A stretch of 64,000 bases of DNA from Melaminivora sp034675505. Lineage in GTDB: Bacteria > Pseudomonadota > Gammaproteobacteria > Burkholderiales > Burkholderiaceae_C. Under the pieces are notes generated by a model. That model was given only the letters and a program-made list of their open reading frames with translations, ran no database searches and was not told the DNA's origin. The position numbers and the translations under genes were made by a program. Location: positions 124,001 through 188,000 of the forward strand of contig JAUCDD010000011.1 in assembly GCA_034675505.1 (NCBI GenBank), given 5' to 3'. Of this stretch, positions 25,465 through 35,366 are shown piece after piece (the stretch's first letter is position 1; the number at the start of each line of letters is the position of its first letter).

Positions 25465-25956
25465 GTGACCCAAGCCGCCGAAATCCCCTTGCTCGACCTG
25501 GAAACTGCCCAGGGCCTGGCCGATGCTTTTTTGCACCACGGCGTCACGCTGGCCTCCATCAAGGGCCTGGACGAGGACGACCTGGAATCGCTCTACGCCG
25601 CCGCCTGGCAGCACCTGGCCGAGGGCCGGGCGCACGATGCCGTGGACGACCTGCTGCTGCTGGCGACGCACGACCCCTGGGAGCCGCGCTTCCAGTTCGC
25701 CTACGGCCTGGCGCTGCAGCTGCTGGGCCAGTACGAGGCGGCGGCCCAGCACTACGCGCAGGCGCTGCTGATGGACGCGACCCACGCCGGCTGCCTGCTG
25801 CGCATCGGCGAGTGCCTGGAGCAGCTGGGCCACGCCGCGCAGGCCGAGGAGGCGCTGCGCGCCTGCATCCAGCTCAGCTACCAGCGTCCCGAGGACCACC
25901 TGCTGCGCGCCCATGCGCAGGAGCGGCTGCAGGCGCTGCAAGGGGGTGCGGCATGA
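25465..25956 (+). CDS. LcrH/SycD/CesD-type type III secretion chaperone (TPR protein)
   Basis: The protein has 163 aa from a GTG at 25465 with AGGAG seven bases upstream. The segment LADAFLHHGVTLASIKGLDE, then LESLYAAAWQHLAEGRAHDA, RFQFAYGLALQLLGQYEAAA and LLRIGECLEQLGHAAQAEEA match the order of the N-terminal helix and three TPR repeats of class II chaperones (Yersinia LcrH/SycD). These bind translocator proteins before export. It overlaps the next gene as ATGA. No needle, export-gate or ATPase genes lie in the window, so the secretion system it serves, if any, must be elsewhere. The family call is based on pattern; a plain TPR protein is the alternative. Confidence 0.8.
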   Translation: MTQAAEIPLLDLETAQGLADAFLHHGVTLASIKGLDEDDLESLYAAAWQHLAEGRAHDAVDDLLLLATHDPWEPRFQFAYGLALQLLGQYEAAAQHYAQALLMDATHAGCLLRIGECLEQLGHAAQAEEALRACIQLSYQRPEDHLLRAHAQERLQALQGGAA

Positions 25957-27014
25957 GCGCCCCCATCGGCGCCGCCATCGGCAGGCCGGGCAACCTGCTG
26001 GGCACCGTGGGCGCCGGTCCTGCCAGCCCCTCGGCCGCTGCCGCGCAGGCCGGCAGCGCACAGGCGCCGCTCGCGCTCACGCTGCCTGCGCCGCCGCGCG
26101 CCGGCGCATCGCCGGCCGGTGCCGACCGCGTGCGCGCCGCGGCGTCTGGGCCCGCGCGGGCCAGCAGCACGCCGTCGCGCGCGCAGGTGGCGCAGGACCG
26201 GCTGTCGGCCGCGCAGGCCAAGCTGCTGGAGGCGCGCCAGGCCGGCGTCGATGTCGCCCGCAGCTCATTTTGGAAGAAGGCCCTGGGCACGGCGCTGGCC
26301 GGCGTGGCGCTGGGCGTGGCGGCGGGGCTGACGGCGCTGTCGTTCGGCGGCGCGGCGCCGCTGCTGGCGCTGGCCTGCGTGAACTTCGCCGTCTCCGGCG
26401 GCGACGCCATCTGCGCCTGGCGCAACCTGCGCAACACGCAGGCCGCAGCCGAGCAGCGGCCACCGCCCTACGCGCCCCTGCCACTGGGCAACAGCATCGT
26501 GGGCAACGTGCTGCACGGCCTGCTGACGCGCTGCAACGTCAGCGCCGGCACGGCCGCCAGCGCCGCCCTGTGGGGCAGCCGCGCCGCCGGGCTGGGGCTG
26601 GGGGTGGCGTCGTTCGCCGTCGGCGCCGGGCTGTCGGGCCTGCCGCTGGCCTATGAGCTGGCGGGCAAGCTGGCCTCGGGCATAGGCACGGCGGCGGCGG
26701 CGCTCTCGACCCTGACCGGCGCCATGACGAATGACCTGGACCGCGAGCTGCTGCAGGGCAGCGTGGACGACATCCGCCGCGACGTCTCGGCCCTGCGCGA
26801 GCCGCTGCAGGGTGAAAGCGCCCTGGACGCGCAGGGCCGCGCGCTGGCTGCCGACATCCTGCAGTCCCTGGACGGCCCGCAATCGCCCCAGCAGCTGCAC
26901 GAGGCGGCGCTGGCGGACAACGGCCGCGTCAGGGACGCGGTGGTGGGCACCGTGGGCGTGCTGCGCGCCACCGAGCCGGCGCTGGGCCTGGTGAACCTGC
27001 TGGTACGGGCTTGA
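25953..27014 (+). CDS. Hydrophobic translocator-/effector-like protein, partner of the SycD-type chaperone
   Basis: The protein has 353 aa and no close family that I recognise. The first ~75 residues are Ala/Pro/Gly-rich and disordered. A helical stretch follows (AQVAQDRLSAAQAKLLEARQ, about residues 80-99), then a hydrophobic region (about 110-150) and a second one (about 205-255). The C-terminal part is amphipathic and soluble. Two hydrophobic segments flanked by coiled coil and a disordered N-terminus are the layout of YopB/SipB-type translocators. The ATGA overlap with the chaperone gene is the usual chaperone-cargo arrangement. The role is inferred from architecture and context only. Confidence 0.7.
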   Translation: MSAPIGAAIGRPGNLLGTVGAGPASPSAAAAQAGSAQAPLALTLPAPPRAGASPAGADRVRAAASGPARASSTPSRAQVAQDRLSAAQAKLLEARQAGVDVARSSFWKKALGTALAGVALGVAAGLTALSFGGAAPLLALACVNFAVSGGDAICAWRNLRNTQAAAEQRPPPYAPLPLGNSIVGNVLHGLLTRCNVSAGTAASAALWGSRAAGLGLGVASFAVGAGLSGLPLAYELAGKLASGIGTAAAALSTLTGAMTNDLDRELLQGSVDDIRRDVSALREPLQGESALDAQGRALAADILQSLDGPQSPQQLHEAALADNGRVRDAVVGTVGVLRATEPALGLVNLLVRA

Positions 27015-27016
27015 GC

Positions 27017-27101
27017 GGCTGTTTTGGCGGTTTTTGAGGAAAACAAGGCCCATGCCGGCGCCAATCAACAATAGTTTGCTATTGTTTTTGATAGTCAAAC
27101 G
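27017..27101 (+). repeat. Dispersed intergenic repeat, copy 5
   Basis: It contains GCCCATGCCGGCGCCAATCA followed by a perfect AT-rich hairpin, AACAATAG-TTTG-CTATTGTT, and a short T-run. Its right end GATAGTCAA holds the ampD stop codon. The hairpin plus T-run could end transcription of the chaperone operon. Confidence 0.75.
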
Positions 27102-27677
27102 CCTGGCGGCAGCCCAATCCCCGAGCCGGCCAGCGCACCCGACAGCTGCGCCCAGTCGAAGCCGGCGCCGGGGTCGCCCTTGCGCACCGGGGCGATGTGC
27201 TCGTGCCCGGCGATCCAGGCGATAGGGTGGCGCCGCGCCAGCGCCGCGCACAGCGCGCGCAGGGCGGCGTACTGCGCCGCCTCGAAGCCGCGCCCGTCCA
27301 GCCCTTCCAGCTCCACCCCGATGGAGTCGTCGTTGCAGGCGCCGCGGCCCCGGTAGTGCGAGCGCCCGGCGTGCCAGGCGCGCTGGTCGGCATCGACGAA
27401 CTGCCACAGCGCGCCGCTGCGCTCGATGAAGAAATGGCTGGACACGCGCAGCCCGCGCAGCTGCGCGAAGTAGGGATGGGCGTCGCAGTCGAGCTGGTTG
27501 GTGAACAGCTGCTGCACCTGCCCGCCGCCATACCGGCCCGGCGGCAGGCTGATGGAATGCACCACGACCAGGTCCACGGCGGCGCCGGCCGGCCGGGCGT
27601 CGTGGTTGGGCGAGGGCAGGCGCCGCGCCGCGCGCAGCCAGCCGCCGCGCCAGCCGGGCAGGGCGGCAGGCCCGGCC

Positions 27678-27697
<20 letters not shown>
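27095..27697 (-). CDS. ampD: 1,6-anhydro-N-acetylmuramyl-L-alanine amidase AmpD
   Basis: The protein of 200 aa cleaves anhydro-muropeptides in the cytoplasm during peptidoglycan recycling. The zinc-amidase signatures VDLVVVHSISLPPGRYGG, SSHFFIERSGALWQFV, AWHAGRSHYRGRGACNDDSI and AGHEHIAPVRKGDPG are all present. The ATG at 27697 has GAGG six bases upstream; the ATG at 27712 would lengthen the overlap with pilR. It overlaps the end of pilR by 20 bases and its stop lies in a dispersed repeat. Together with mpl it forms the muropeptide salvage route. Confidence 0.96.
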
Positions 27698-29123
<1,426 letters not shown>

Positions 29124-29134
29124 GCGGGTGATTG

Positions 29135-30823
29135 TCAGTCGTGCGGGCTGTCGAACAGCGAAGGCGGCGCGGCGTGCGCGGCGCTGGCGCGAAACAGCAC
29201 GCTGAAGGCGTTGCCGGCCACCGGCCCGCACGCCAGCTGGCGCGGGCTGCGCTGGTAGCCGATGCTGGCGCCGTGGCGCTCGCACAGCTCGCGGCAGATG
29301 TACAGGCCCAGGCCGCTGGAGCGGCTCTCCGAGGAGAAAAACGGCTCGAACAGGTGGCGCTCGACGCTCGGCTCCAGCGGCGCGCCGTCGCTCCAGACCT
29401 GCACCTGCGCCTGTCCGCCCGGCGCCAGCTGCGTGGCCAGGCACAGCGAGCCGGCGTGCGGGCTGCGGTAGCGCTGGGCGTTGTCCAGCAAGTTGGTGAG
29501 TACGCGCCGCAGGTGCTCGGGGTCGAACTCCACCACCGCCTGCGGCGCCTGCAGCGCCAGCCGGGCGTGCCGGCGCGCCGGGTCGTGGGCCTGCCAGTCG
29601 CTCCAGATCTGCTGCACCGTGGCGTCCAGCGCCACCGGGGGCGCCGGCGGCTGCCCGCCCGCGTGCTGCACGCGCGCGATGTCCAGCACCTCCTCGGTGA
29701 TGCGCACCAGGCGCTCGGCGTTCTGGCGCACCATGGCCGTGAGGCGCTTGTGGCCGGGCTCGCTCAGGTCCTCGTCCAGCAGCTGGTTGGCCTGCGAGAT
29801 GGCCGCCAGCGGGTTGCGGATCTCGTGCGCCACGGCGGCCGACATGCGTCCCATGGCGGCGAGTTTTTCCGTGCGCAGGCGCGCCTGCATCTCGCGCAGG
29901 TCGTGCAGGAACAGCACGCACAGCGGCTCGTCGTCGGCCGGCGCCGGCGCGGCGCGGGTGTGCGTGGGCCAGCAGCGCACCCGCAGCCCGATGGCCGGCC
30001 GGCCCTCGTGGGCGATGTTCACCGTCAGCGTCTGCGGCACCTGCAGCGCGAAGGCCTCGTGCGCCAGCTCCAGCAGCGGCCGCCAGGCGCCGCCGCGCGC
30101 CAGCGGGAAGGGCACGCCGGCGGCCGCGTCCTGGCCCAGCAGCAGCAGGGCGGCGGGGTTGGCCAGGCGCACCACGCCGCCGGTGTCCAGCACCAGCACG
30201 CCGTCGGCCACATGCTGCATGACCAGGGCGCTGACGGCGCGCTGCGTGTGCGCGTCCACCTGGCTCAGGCGGGCCACGTTCTGCTCGCTGATCAGGCGCG
30301 CCGCGAGCTGGTGCGCCAGGTAGGCCACGAGGAAGTAGCCGGTGCCGGTGAGCGCGGCCTGCAGGTACTGGGTGGCGCTGTCGCTGCCGCCCTGCCACAG
30401 GGCCCAGGCCAGCAGCAGCAGCGTGGCGCCGGCGGCGGTGCCCAGCGCCAGGGTGAGCGTGCCCAGCACCGACGCCAGCAGCAGCGGCAGGCCGAACAGG
30501 GGCGTGAAGTTCATCGCCCCGCCCGGCTGCAGGGCCTGCAGCAGGCCGATGAGCAGCACGTCCACGCCGATCGAGGGCAGCCAGTGCAGGCCCGGCTGCG
30601 GCGCCGGCGCCGCCCGGCTGCCGAAGATGCGCAGCAGCAGCGTCGCCACGAAATAGGCCGCGCTGCAGGCCAGCAGCAGCGTGCTGCCCTGGCCCGCCGC
30701 CAGGCCCAGCAGCAGCAGCGCCAGCAGCGCCAGCGCCACCGTGACGCGGGCGGTCAGGAAGGCCTGCCACAGGCGCAGGAACGGCACCGCGCCCGGCACG
30801 CGCGTGGGCGGCGGCGGGCGCAC
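29135..30823 (-). CDS. pilS: Sensor histidine kinase PilS
   Basis: The protein has 562 aa from a GTG at 30823, the only start giving the usual N-terminus VRPPPPTRVPGAVPFLRLWQ without entering the upstream gene. About six membrane spans (residues 20-190) are followed by a PAS-like region (VADGVLVLDTGGVVRLANPA) and the kinase core. The core has the phospho-His in AAVAHEIRNPLAAISQANQL, the N-box NLLDNAQRYRSPHAG and the G-box SSGLGLYICRELCERHGA. It controls PilR. It is next to the PP0621-type gene, with 4 bases between stop and start. Confidence 0.94.
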   Translation of the reverse strand: MRPPPPTRVPGAVPFLRLWQAFLTARVTVALALLALLLLGLAAGQGSTLLLACSAAYFVATLLLRIFGSRAAPAPQPGLHWLPSIGVDVLLIGLLQALQPGGAMNFTPLFGLPLLLASVLGTLTLALGTAAGATLLLLAWALWQGGSDSATQYLQAALTGTGYFLVAYLAHQLAARLISEQNVARLSQVDAHTQRAVSALVMQHVADGVLVLDTGGVVRLANPAALLLLGQDAAAGVPFPLARGGAWRPLLELAHEAFALQVPQTLTVNIAHEGRPAIGLRVRCWPTHTRAAPAPADDEPLCVLFLHDLREMQARLRTEKLAAMGRMSAAVAHEIRNPLAAISQANQLLDEDLSEPGHKRLTAMVRQNAERLVRITEEVLDIARVQHAGGQPPAPPVALDATVQQIWSDWQAHDPARRHARLALQAPQAVVEFDPEHLRRVLTNLLDNAQRYRSPHAGSLCLATQLAPGGQAQVQVWSDGAPLEPSVERHLFEPFFSSESRSSGLGLYICRELCERHGASIGYQRSPRQLACGPVAGNAFSVLFRASAAHAAPPSLFDSPHD

Positions 30824-30827
30824 CGGG

Positions 30828-31046
30828 TCAGCCCCCGCGCCGGTGGGCCTCGCAGCAATAGCTGCGTTCACCCTCCAGCAAAGCCTGCGACTGCGGCAGG
30901 TGCACCCCGCAGCGGGCGCAGCGCACCATGGGCTCGGGCGGGCGCGGCTGCGCGGGCCCGGGCGGGCGGCGCGGCACGCGGCGCTGGCCGCTGCGCCACA
31001 GGGCATAGACCACGGCGATGACCGCCGCCAGCACCAGGTATTTCAT
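30828..31046 (-). CDS. PP0621-family small protein, 72 aa
   Basis: An N-terminal hydrophobic helix (MKYLVLAAVIAVVYALWRSG) is followed by a basic Pro/Arg linker and a four-cysteine zinc-binding knuckle (MVRCARCGVHLPQS ... YCCEAHRRG). The function is unknown. It is conserved between the ccsA-like gene and pilS in betaproteobacteria. The start overlaps the ccsA-like stop by one base (TGATG), indicating translational coupling. Confidence 0.88.
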   Translation of the reverse strand: MKYLVLAAVIAVVYALWRSGQRRVPRRPPGPAQPRPPEPMVRCARCGVHLPQSQALLEGERSYCCEAHRRGG

Positions 31047-31843
31047 CAACTTGCGCGCTCCAGCACCACTTCCATGACGAAACGCGAGCCGGCGTAGGCC
31101 AGCAGCAGCAGCGCCGCCCCGGCATACAGCACGCGCACCGCGCGCCGCCCGCGCCAGCCAAAGCGCGCGCGGCCCAGCAGCAGCACGGCAAAGGTGGCCC
31201 AGGCCAGCAGCGAGAACACCGCCTTGTGGTCCCAGCGCCAGGCGCGCCCGTACAGCACCTCGCCAAACAGCCAGCCCGCCACCAGCGTGGCCGACAGCAG
31301 GACGAAGCCGGCGCCGACGAAGCGGAAGGTGAGGCGTTCCAGCGTCAGCAGCGGCAGCGCCGCGGGCGTGCCGGCCGCCAGGCGCATCTGGCGCTCGGCG
31401 CGGCCCATCAGCCAGGCGTGGATCACGGCGGCGGCGAACAGGCCGTAGCAGGCGATGCCCAGCGTCAGGTGCAGCGCCAGCCAGGGCGAGGCCGAGACGT
31501 GCAGCGCCCGGCCCGGGAACAGAGCCGCCAGCAGCACGGCCAGCGCGCCCAGGGCGCCAAGAGCCGCGCGTGCGCGCATCTGGGGGAACAACTGGTGCTC
31601 GACGGCGTAGGCGGTCAGCACCAGCCAGGCCGTCATGGACAGCGCCGGCGCAAAGCCGAAGTGCGGCGCGCTGCCCATCAGGCCCCAGGCCAGCGCGCCG
31701 GCGTGCAGGGCCCAGGCCGGCGCCACGGCCGCCAGGATGCGCCGGCCGCCGCCCCGCGCCGCCGCTGCCGCGCCCAGCGCATACGCCACGGCGGCGGCCG
31801 CAGCCAGCAGCCAGCTGGTGGGAGAGGCGCCGGGTAAAATCAT
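31046..31843 (-). CDS. CcsA/YpjD-like inner-membrane cytochrome c assembly protein
   Basis: The protein of 265 aa has about eight membrane spans. It includes the family region LHLTLGIACYGLFAAAVIHA and the Trp-His motif RAWRWDHKAVFSLLAW, where a conserved His follows the WxWD-type segment. Relatives bind haem for c-type cytochrome maturation or related export; the small YpjD group often has no assigned role. It is convergent with nothing and divergent from ffh, with 80 bases between the starts. Confidence 0.85.
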   Translation of the reverse strand: MILPGASPTSWLLAAAAAVAYALGAAAAARGGGRRILAAVAPAWALHAGALAWGLMGSAPHFGFAPALSMTAWLVLTAYAVEHQLFPQMRARAALGALGALAVLLAALFPGRALHVSASPWLALHLTLGIACYGLFAAAVIHAWLMGRAERQMRLAAGTPAALPLLTLERLTFRFVGAGFVLLSATLVAGWLFGEVLYGRAWRWDHKAVFSLLAWATFAVLLLGRARFGWRGRRAVRVLYAGAALLLLAYAGSRFVMEVVLERAS

Positions 31844-31923
31844 GGGTTCGCAGTTTAGCTGTCCGCAATGGATGGCCGATGGCGCGCGCCGCGCGCCGCA
31901 CGACGCATCTGGAGCACGCAGCC

Positions 31924-33307
31924 ATGGCCTCCGCCCTGACCGAAAAACTTACCCGTCTCGTCAAGGAGATGCGCGGCCAGGCCCGCATCACCGAGTCCAA
32001 CGTGCAGGACATGCTGCGCGAAGTGCGCATGGCGCTGCTGGAGGCCGACGTGGCGCTGCCCGTGGTGCGCGACTTCGTCGCCCGCGTGAAGGAAAAAGCC
32101 CTGGGCCAGGAGGTGCTGGGCAGCTTGAAGCCCGGCCAGGCGTTGGTGGGCATCGTCAACCGCGAGCTGGCCGCCACCATGGGCGACGGCGTGGCCGATA
32201 TCAACCTGGCCGCGCAGCCGCCCGCCGTGATCCTGATGGCCGGCCTGCAGGGCGCAGGCAAGACCACGACCACGGCCAAGCTCGCCAAGCACCTGATCGA
32301 AAAGCGCAAGAAAAAAAGTGCTCACCGTCTCGGGCGACGTGTACCGGCCGGCAGCCATCGAGCAGCTCAAGACGGTGACGAAGCAGGCTGGCGCCGAATG
32401 GTTCCCCAGTACGCCCGACCAGAAGCCGCGCGACATCGCCGTCGCCGCGCTGGACCACGCGCGCCGGCACTACTTCGACGTGCTGCTGGTGGACACCGCC
32501 GGCCGCTTGGCCATCGATGAGGTGCTGATGCAGGAAATCCAGGACCTGCATGCGGTGCTGAAGCCCGTCGAGACGCTGTTCGTGGTGGACGCCATGCAGG
32601 GCCAGGATGCGGTGAACACCGCGCGCGCTTTCAAGGAGGCGCTGCCGCTCACCGGCATCGTCTTGACGAAGCTTGACGGCGACTCGCGCGGCGGCGCGGC
32701 GCTGTCGGTACGCAGCGTTACCGGCGCGCCCATCAAGTTCGCCGGCGTGTCCGAGAAGATCGACGGCCTGGAGGTGTTCGACGCCGAGCGCCACGCCGGG
32801 CGCATCCTGGGCATGGGCGACATCGTCGCGCTGGTCGAGCAGGTCTCGGCGGGCGTGGACATGGAGGCCGCGCAAAAGCTCGCCGCCAAGGTGAAAAGCG
32901 GCGACGGCTTCGACCTGAACGACTTCCTGGGCCAGCTGCAGCAGATGAAGCAGATGGGCGGGCTGTCCAGCCTGATGGACAAGCTGCCCACCGAGCTCAC
33001 CGCGAAAGCCGGCGCCGTGGACATGGACCGCGCCGAGCGCGACGTGCGCAGGAAGGAAGGCATCATCTGCAGCATGACGGCGCAGGAGCGCAAAAAGCCC
33101 GAGCTCATCAAGGCCACGCGCAAGAAGCGCATCGCCGACGGCGCCGGCGTGCAGGTGCAGGAGGTGAACCGGCTGCTCAAGGAATTCGAGCAGATGCAGG
33201 GCATGATGAAGAAGATGAAGGGCGGCGGCCTGATGAAGATGATGAAGAGGATGGGCGGGATGAAGGGGCTCAAGGGCATGAAGGGGATGCCCGGCCTGCC
33301 GTTCTGA
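31924..33307 (+). pseudogene. ffh: Signal recognition particle protein Ffh, frameshifted at an A7 tract
   Basis: Reading from 31924 (MASALTEKLTRLVKEMRGQA) gives the N domain and the P-loop LMAGLQGAGKTTTTAKLAKH. After EKRKKK the frame is lost at the seven-A tract 32311-32317. The rest continues in the +1 frame from 32318 with VLTVSGDVYRPAAIEQLK, the G domain (LLVDTAGRLAIDE, LTKLDGDSRGGAALS) and the Met-rich M domain (MKKMKGGGLMKMMKRMGGMK) to 33307. One fewer A restores a full-length Ffh of about 460 aa. Ffh binds 4.5S RNA and signal sequences and is normally essential, so a true knockout is unlikely: a consensus error or slippage at A7 is more probable. Confidence 0.93.
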
Positions 33308-33333
33308 AGGGGTCTGCAAGACTTGCCGAACCG

Positions 33334-33912
33334 ATGGGGGCACCAGCCATGACAGCTTTGACCGCAAGCGCGTATTTCGTCACCGAGCAGGAATACCTGG
33401 AGGGCGAGCAGAGCAGCGAGCTGCGCCATGAGTACATCAACGGGCAGGTGTTCGCCATGACCGGGGCCAGCGACCGGCACGGCCTGATCCTGAATGCGCT
33501 GGCATTCGCGTTGACGCCGGCCGCGCGGCGTAAAGGCTGCCAGCTGTTCACCTCGGACATGAAGCTGCGCCTGGAGATCGGCGGCCAGACCATTTTTTAT
33601 TACCCCGACCTGATCCTGTCGTGCGACCCGCAGGATCGCGAGCGAAATTTCCGCCGTGCGCCCTGCCTGATCGTCGAAGTCCTGTCGCCTTCCACCGAGC
33701 GCATCGACCGGCGCGAAAAACTGCTGGCCTACCAAAGCCTGCCCAGCCTGCAGTCCTACCTGCTGGTCGAGCAGGACAAGCGCCATGTGGAGCTGTACCG
33801 GCGCGCCAATGGCTGGCGTGTCGAGCATTACGAACACGGCAGCCTGCCCATCGACTGCCTGGACGCGCCGCTGGCGCTGGACGACATCTACGCCGACCTG
33901 CCGGCCGAATGA
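33334..33912 (+). CDS. Uma2-family (DUF820) PD-(D/E)XK nuclease-like protein
   Basis: The protein of 192 aa contains the family core VTEQEYLEGEQSSELRHEYI, then YYPDLILSCD and PCLIVEVLSPSTERIDRREK, which hold the D...E-x-V type putative nuclease residues. Uma2 proteins are abundant in cyanobacteria and sparse in proteobacteria; no physiological role is established. The ATG at 33334 is used, with an alternative at 33349 (MTALTAS). It follows ffh and is preceded by no clear ribosome site. A dispersed repeat follows its stop. Confidence 0.85.
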   Translation: MGAPAMTALTASAYFVTEQEYLEGEQSSELRHEYINGQVFAMTGASDRHGLILNALAFALTPAARRKGCQLFTSDMKLRLEIGGQTIFYYPDLILSCDPQDRERNFRRAPCLIVEVLSPSTERIDRREKLLAYQSLPSLQSYLLVEQDKRHVELYRRANGWRVEHYEHGSLPIDCLDAPLALDDIYADLPAE

Positions 33913-33928
33913 GTGAGCGCCAGGCAGC

Positions 33929-34018
33929 GTTTTTTGGGCGTTTTGGGGCGTTTTTGGAAAATTTCGGGCTCTTGCCGGCGTGGATCAACGGGATGTAGCT
34001 ATCAAAACCATAGTATTT
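33929..34018 (+). repeat. Dispersed intergenic repeat, copy 6
   Basis: It contains GTTTTTTGGGCG, GTTTTTGGAAAATTTCGGGC, CTTGCCGGCGTGGATCAACG and GATGTAGCTATCAAAACCATAG. It fills the gap between the Uma2-family gene and the deaminase and is the best-preserved copy on the plus strand. Confidence 0.8.
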
Positions 34019-34032
34019 CCAACCCTTGATCC

Positions 34033-35334
34033 ATGCCATCTGCCCCACACGACTTCCAGCTCGACGCCCGCTTCAAGGGCTTTCCCGCCACCGCTGCGCC
34101 GGTGCTGGCCCACTCCATCGCCGCGCGCGGCTGGAACGTGCTGGCGGGCGACCTGCCACTGCCGCTGGCGGTGCTGCGCCGCTCGGCGCTGGAGCACAAC
34201 CTGGCCTGGATGCAGCGCTACGCCGAGCGGCGCGGCCTGCACCTCGCGCCGCACGGCAAGACCAGCATGTCGCCCGAGCTGTTCGCCCTGCAGCTGGCGG
34301 CCGGCGCCTGGGGCCTGACGTTTGCCACCGCCTTCCAGGCCGGTGTGGGCGTCGCGGCAGGCGCGCGGCGCATCGTGATCGCCAACCAGGTGGTGGGCGA
34401 TGCCGACCTGGACGCGCTGGACGCATTGCTCACGCGGCACGCCGACCTGTGGCTGTGCTTCCTGGTCGACTCCACCGCGCAGCTGGCGCTGATCGAGGAC
34501 TGGGCCGCGCGGCGCGGCAGCGCGCGCGCTTTTGACGTGCTGCTGGAAGTCGGCATCGCCGGCCAGCGCACCGGCTGCCGCACGCTGGAGCAGGCGCTGG
34601 ATGTGGCGCACGCCATCGCCGCATCGAGCGCCGCGCGCCTGGTGGGCATCGAGTGCTACGAGGGCGTGGCCGCGCGCTGCGACAGCGCGCACGACGCCCA
34701 GGCCGTCGGCGAGCTGGTGCGCCGCGTGCTGCAGGTGGCGCAGGCATGCGACGCCCGGCAGTGCTGGAGCGCGCAGGCGCCGGCCATCATCCTGTCGGCC
34801 GGCGGCTCGGCGGTGTTCGACCTGGTGGTGCCGCTGCTGCAGGCGCAGGGGCTGTCGCGGCAGGTTGAGGGCGTGCTGCGCTCGGGTTGCTACCTGACGC
34901 ACGACCACGGCCACTACCGGCACCTGGTGCGCCTGGTGCAGGAGCGCGCGGGGCTGGACGAGGCCGATGGCCTGCGCCCGGCGCTGTCCGTGTGGAGCCT
35001 GGTGCAGTCGGTGCCCGAGCCCGGCCTGGCGTTGCTCAATTGCGGCAAGCGCGACATCTCCTACGACATGGAATTGCCCGTGCCCGCCAGCCTGGCCCGG
35101 CGCGGTGCGCACACCAGCGAGGCCGCGCCCGCGCACTGGCGCATCACGGCGCTGAACGACCAGCACGCCTACCTGCGCTTTGACGCCGACGCGGATGAGG
35201 CCGACTGGCCGCGCGTGGGCGATCGGGTCGAACTGGGCCTGTCGCACCCCTGCACCACCTTCGACAAATGGCGCTGGATGCCGCTGGTCGAGGACGACGG
35301 CCGCGTCAGCGGTGCCATCCAGACGGTGTTCTAG
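34033..35334 (+). CDS. Fold-III PLP amino-acid deaminase/aldolase (D-serine dehydratase-like)
   Basis: The protein has 433 aa. The alanine-racemase-type barrel starts with NLAWMQRYAERRGLHLAPHG, and the PLP-binding Lys lies in APHGKTSMSPEL. The C-terminal GLSHPCTTFDKWRWMPLVED carries the His-x-Cys pair that binds zinc in eukaryotic-type D-serine dehydratases and D-threonine aldolases. It probably acts on a D-amino acid; the substrate is not certain. The ATG at 34033 follows a dispersed repeat with no strong ribosome site. The gene is alone and convergent with the copper-sensor kinase. Confidence 0.85.
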   Translation: MPSAPHDFQLDARFKGFPATAAPVLAHSIAARGWNVLAGDLPLPLAVLRRSALEHNLAWMQRYAERRGLHLAPHGKTSMSPELFALQLAAGAWGLTFATAFQAGVGVAAGARRIVIANQVVGDADLDALDALLTRHADLWLCFLVDSTAQLALIEDWAARRGSARAFDVLLEVGIAGQRTGCRTLEQALDVAHAIAASSAARLVGIECYEGVAARCDSAHDAQAVGELVRRVLQVAQACDARQCWSAQAPAIILSAGGSAVFDLVVPLLQAQGLSRQVEGVLRSGCYLTHDHGHYRHLVRLVQERAGLDEADGLRPALSVWSLVQSVPEPGLALLNCGKRDISYDMELPVPASLARRGAHTSEAAPAHWRITALNDQHAYLRFDADADEADWPRVGDRVELGLSHPCTTFDKWRWMPLVEDDGRVSGAIQTVF

Positions 35335-35366
35335 GTTTTCCTTGAAGCGCGGGCGGCCCGCCGCCC

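Noticed and set aside
33334..33912. The Uma2-family gene considered as a transposon-encoded or defence nuclease.
   Set aside because: No inverted repeats, partner genes or composition shift are visible around it; it is simply a lone family member.
35335..35366. GGGCGGCCCGCC stem between the deaminase and sensor kinase considered as a terminator.
   Set aside because: No T-run follows on either strand.
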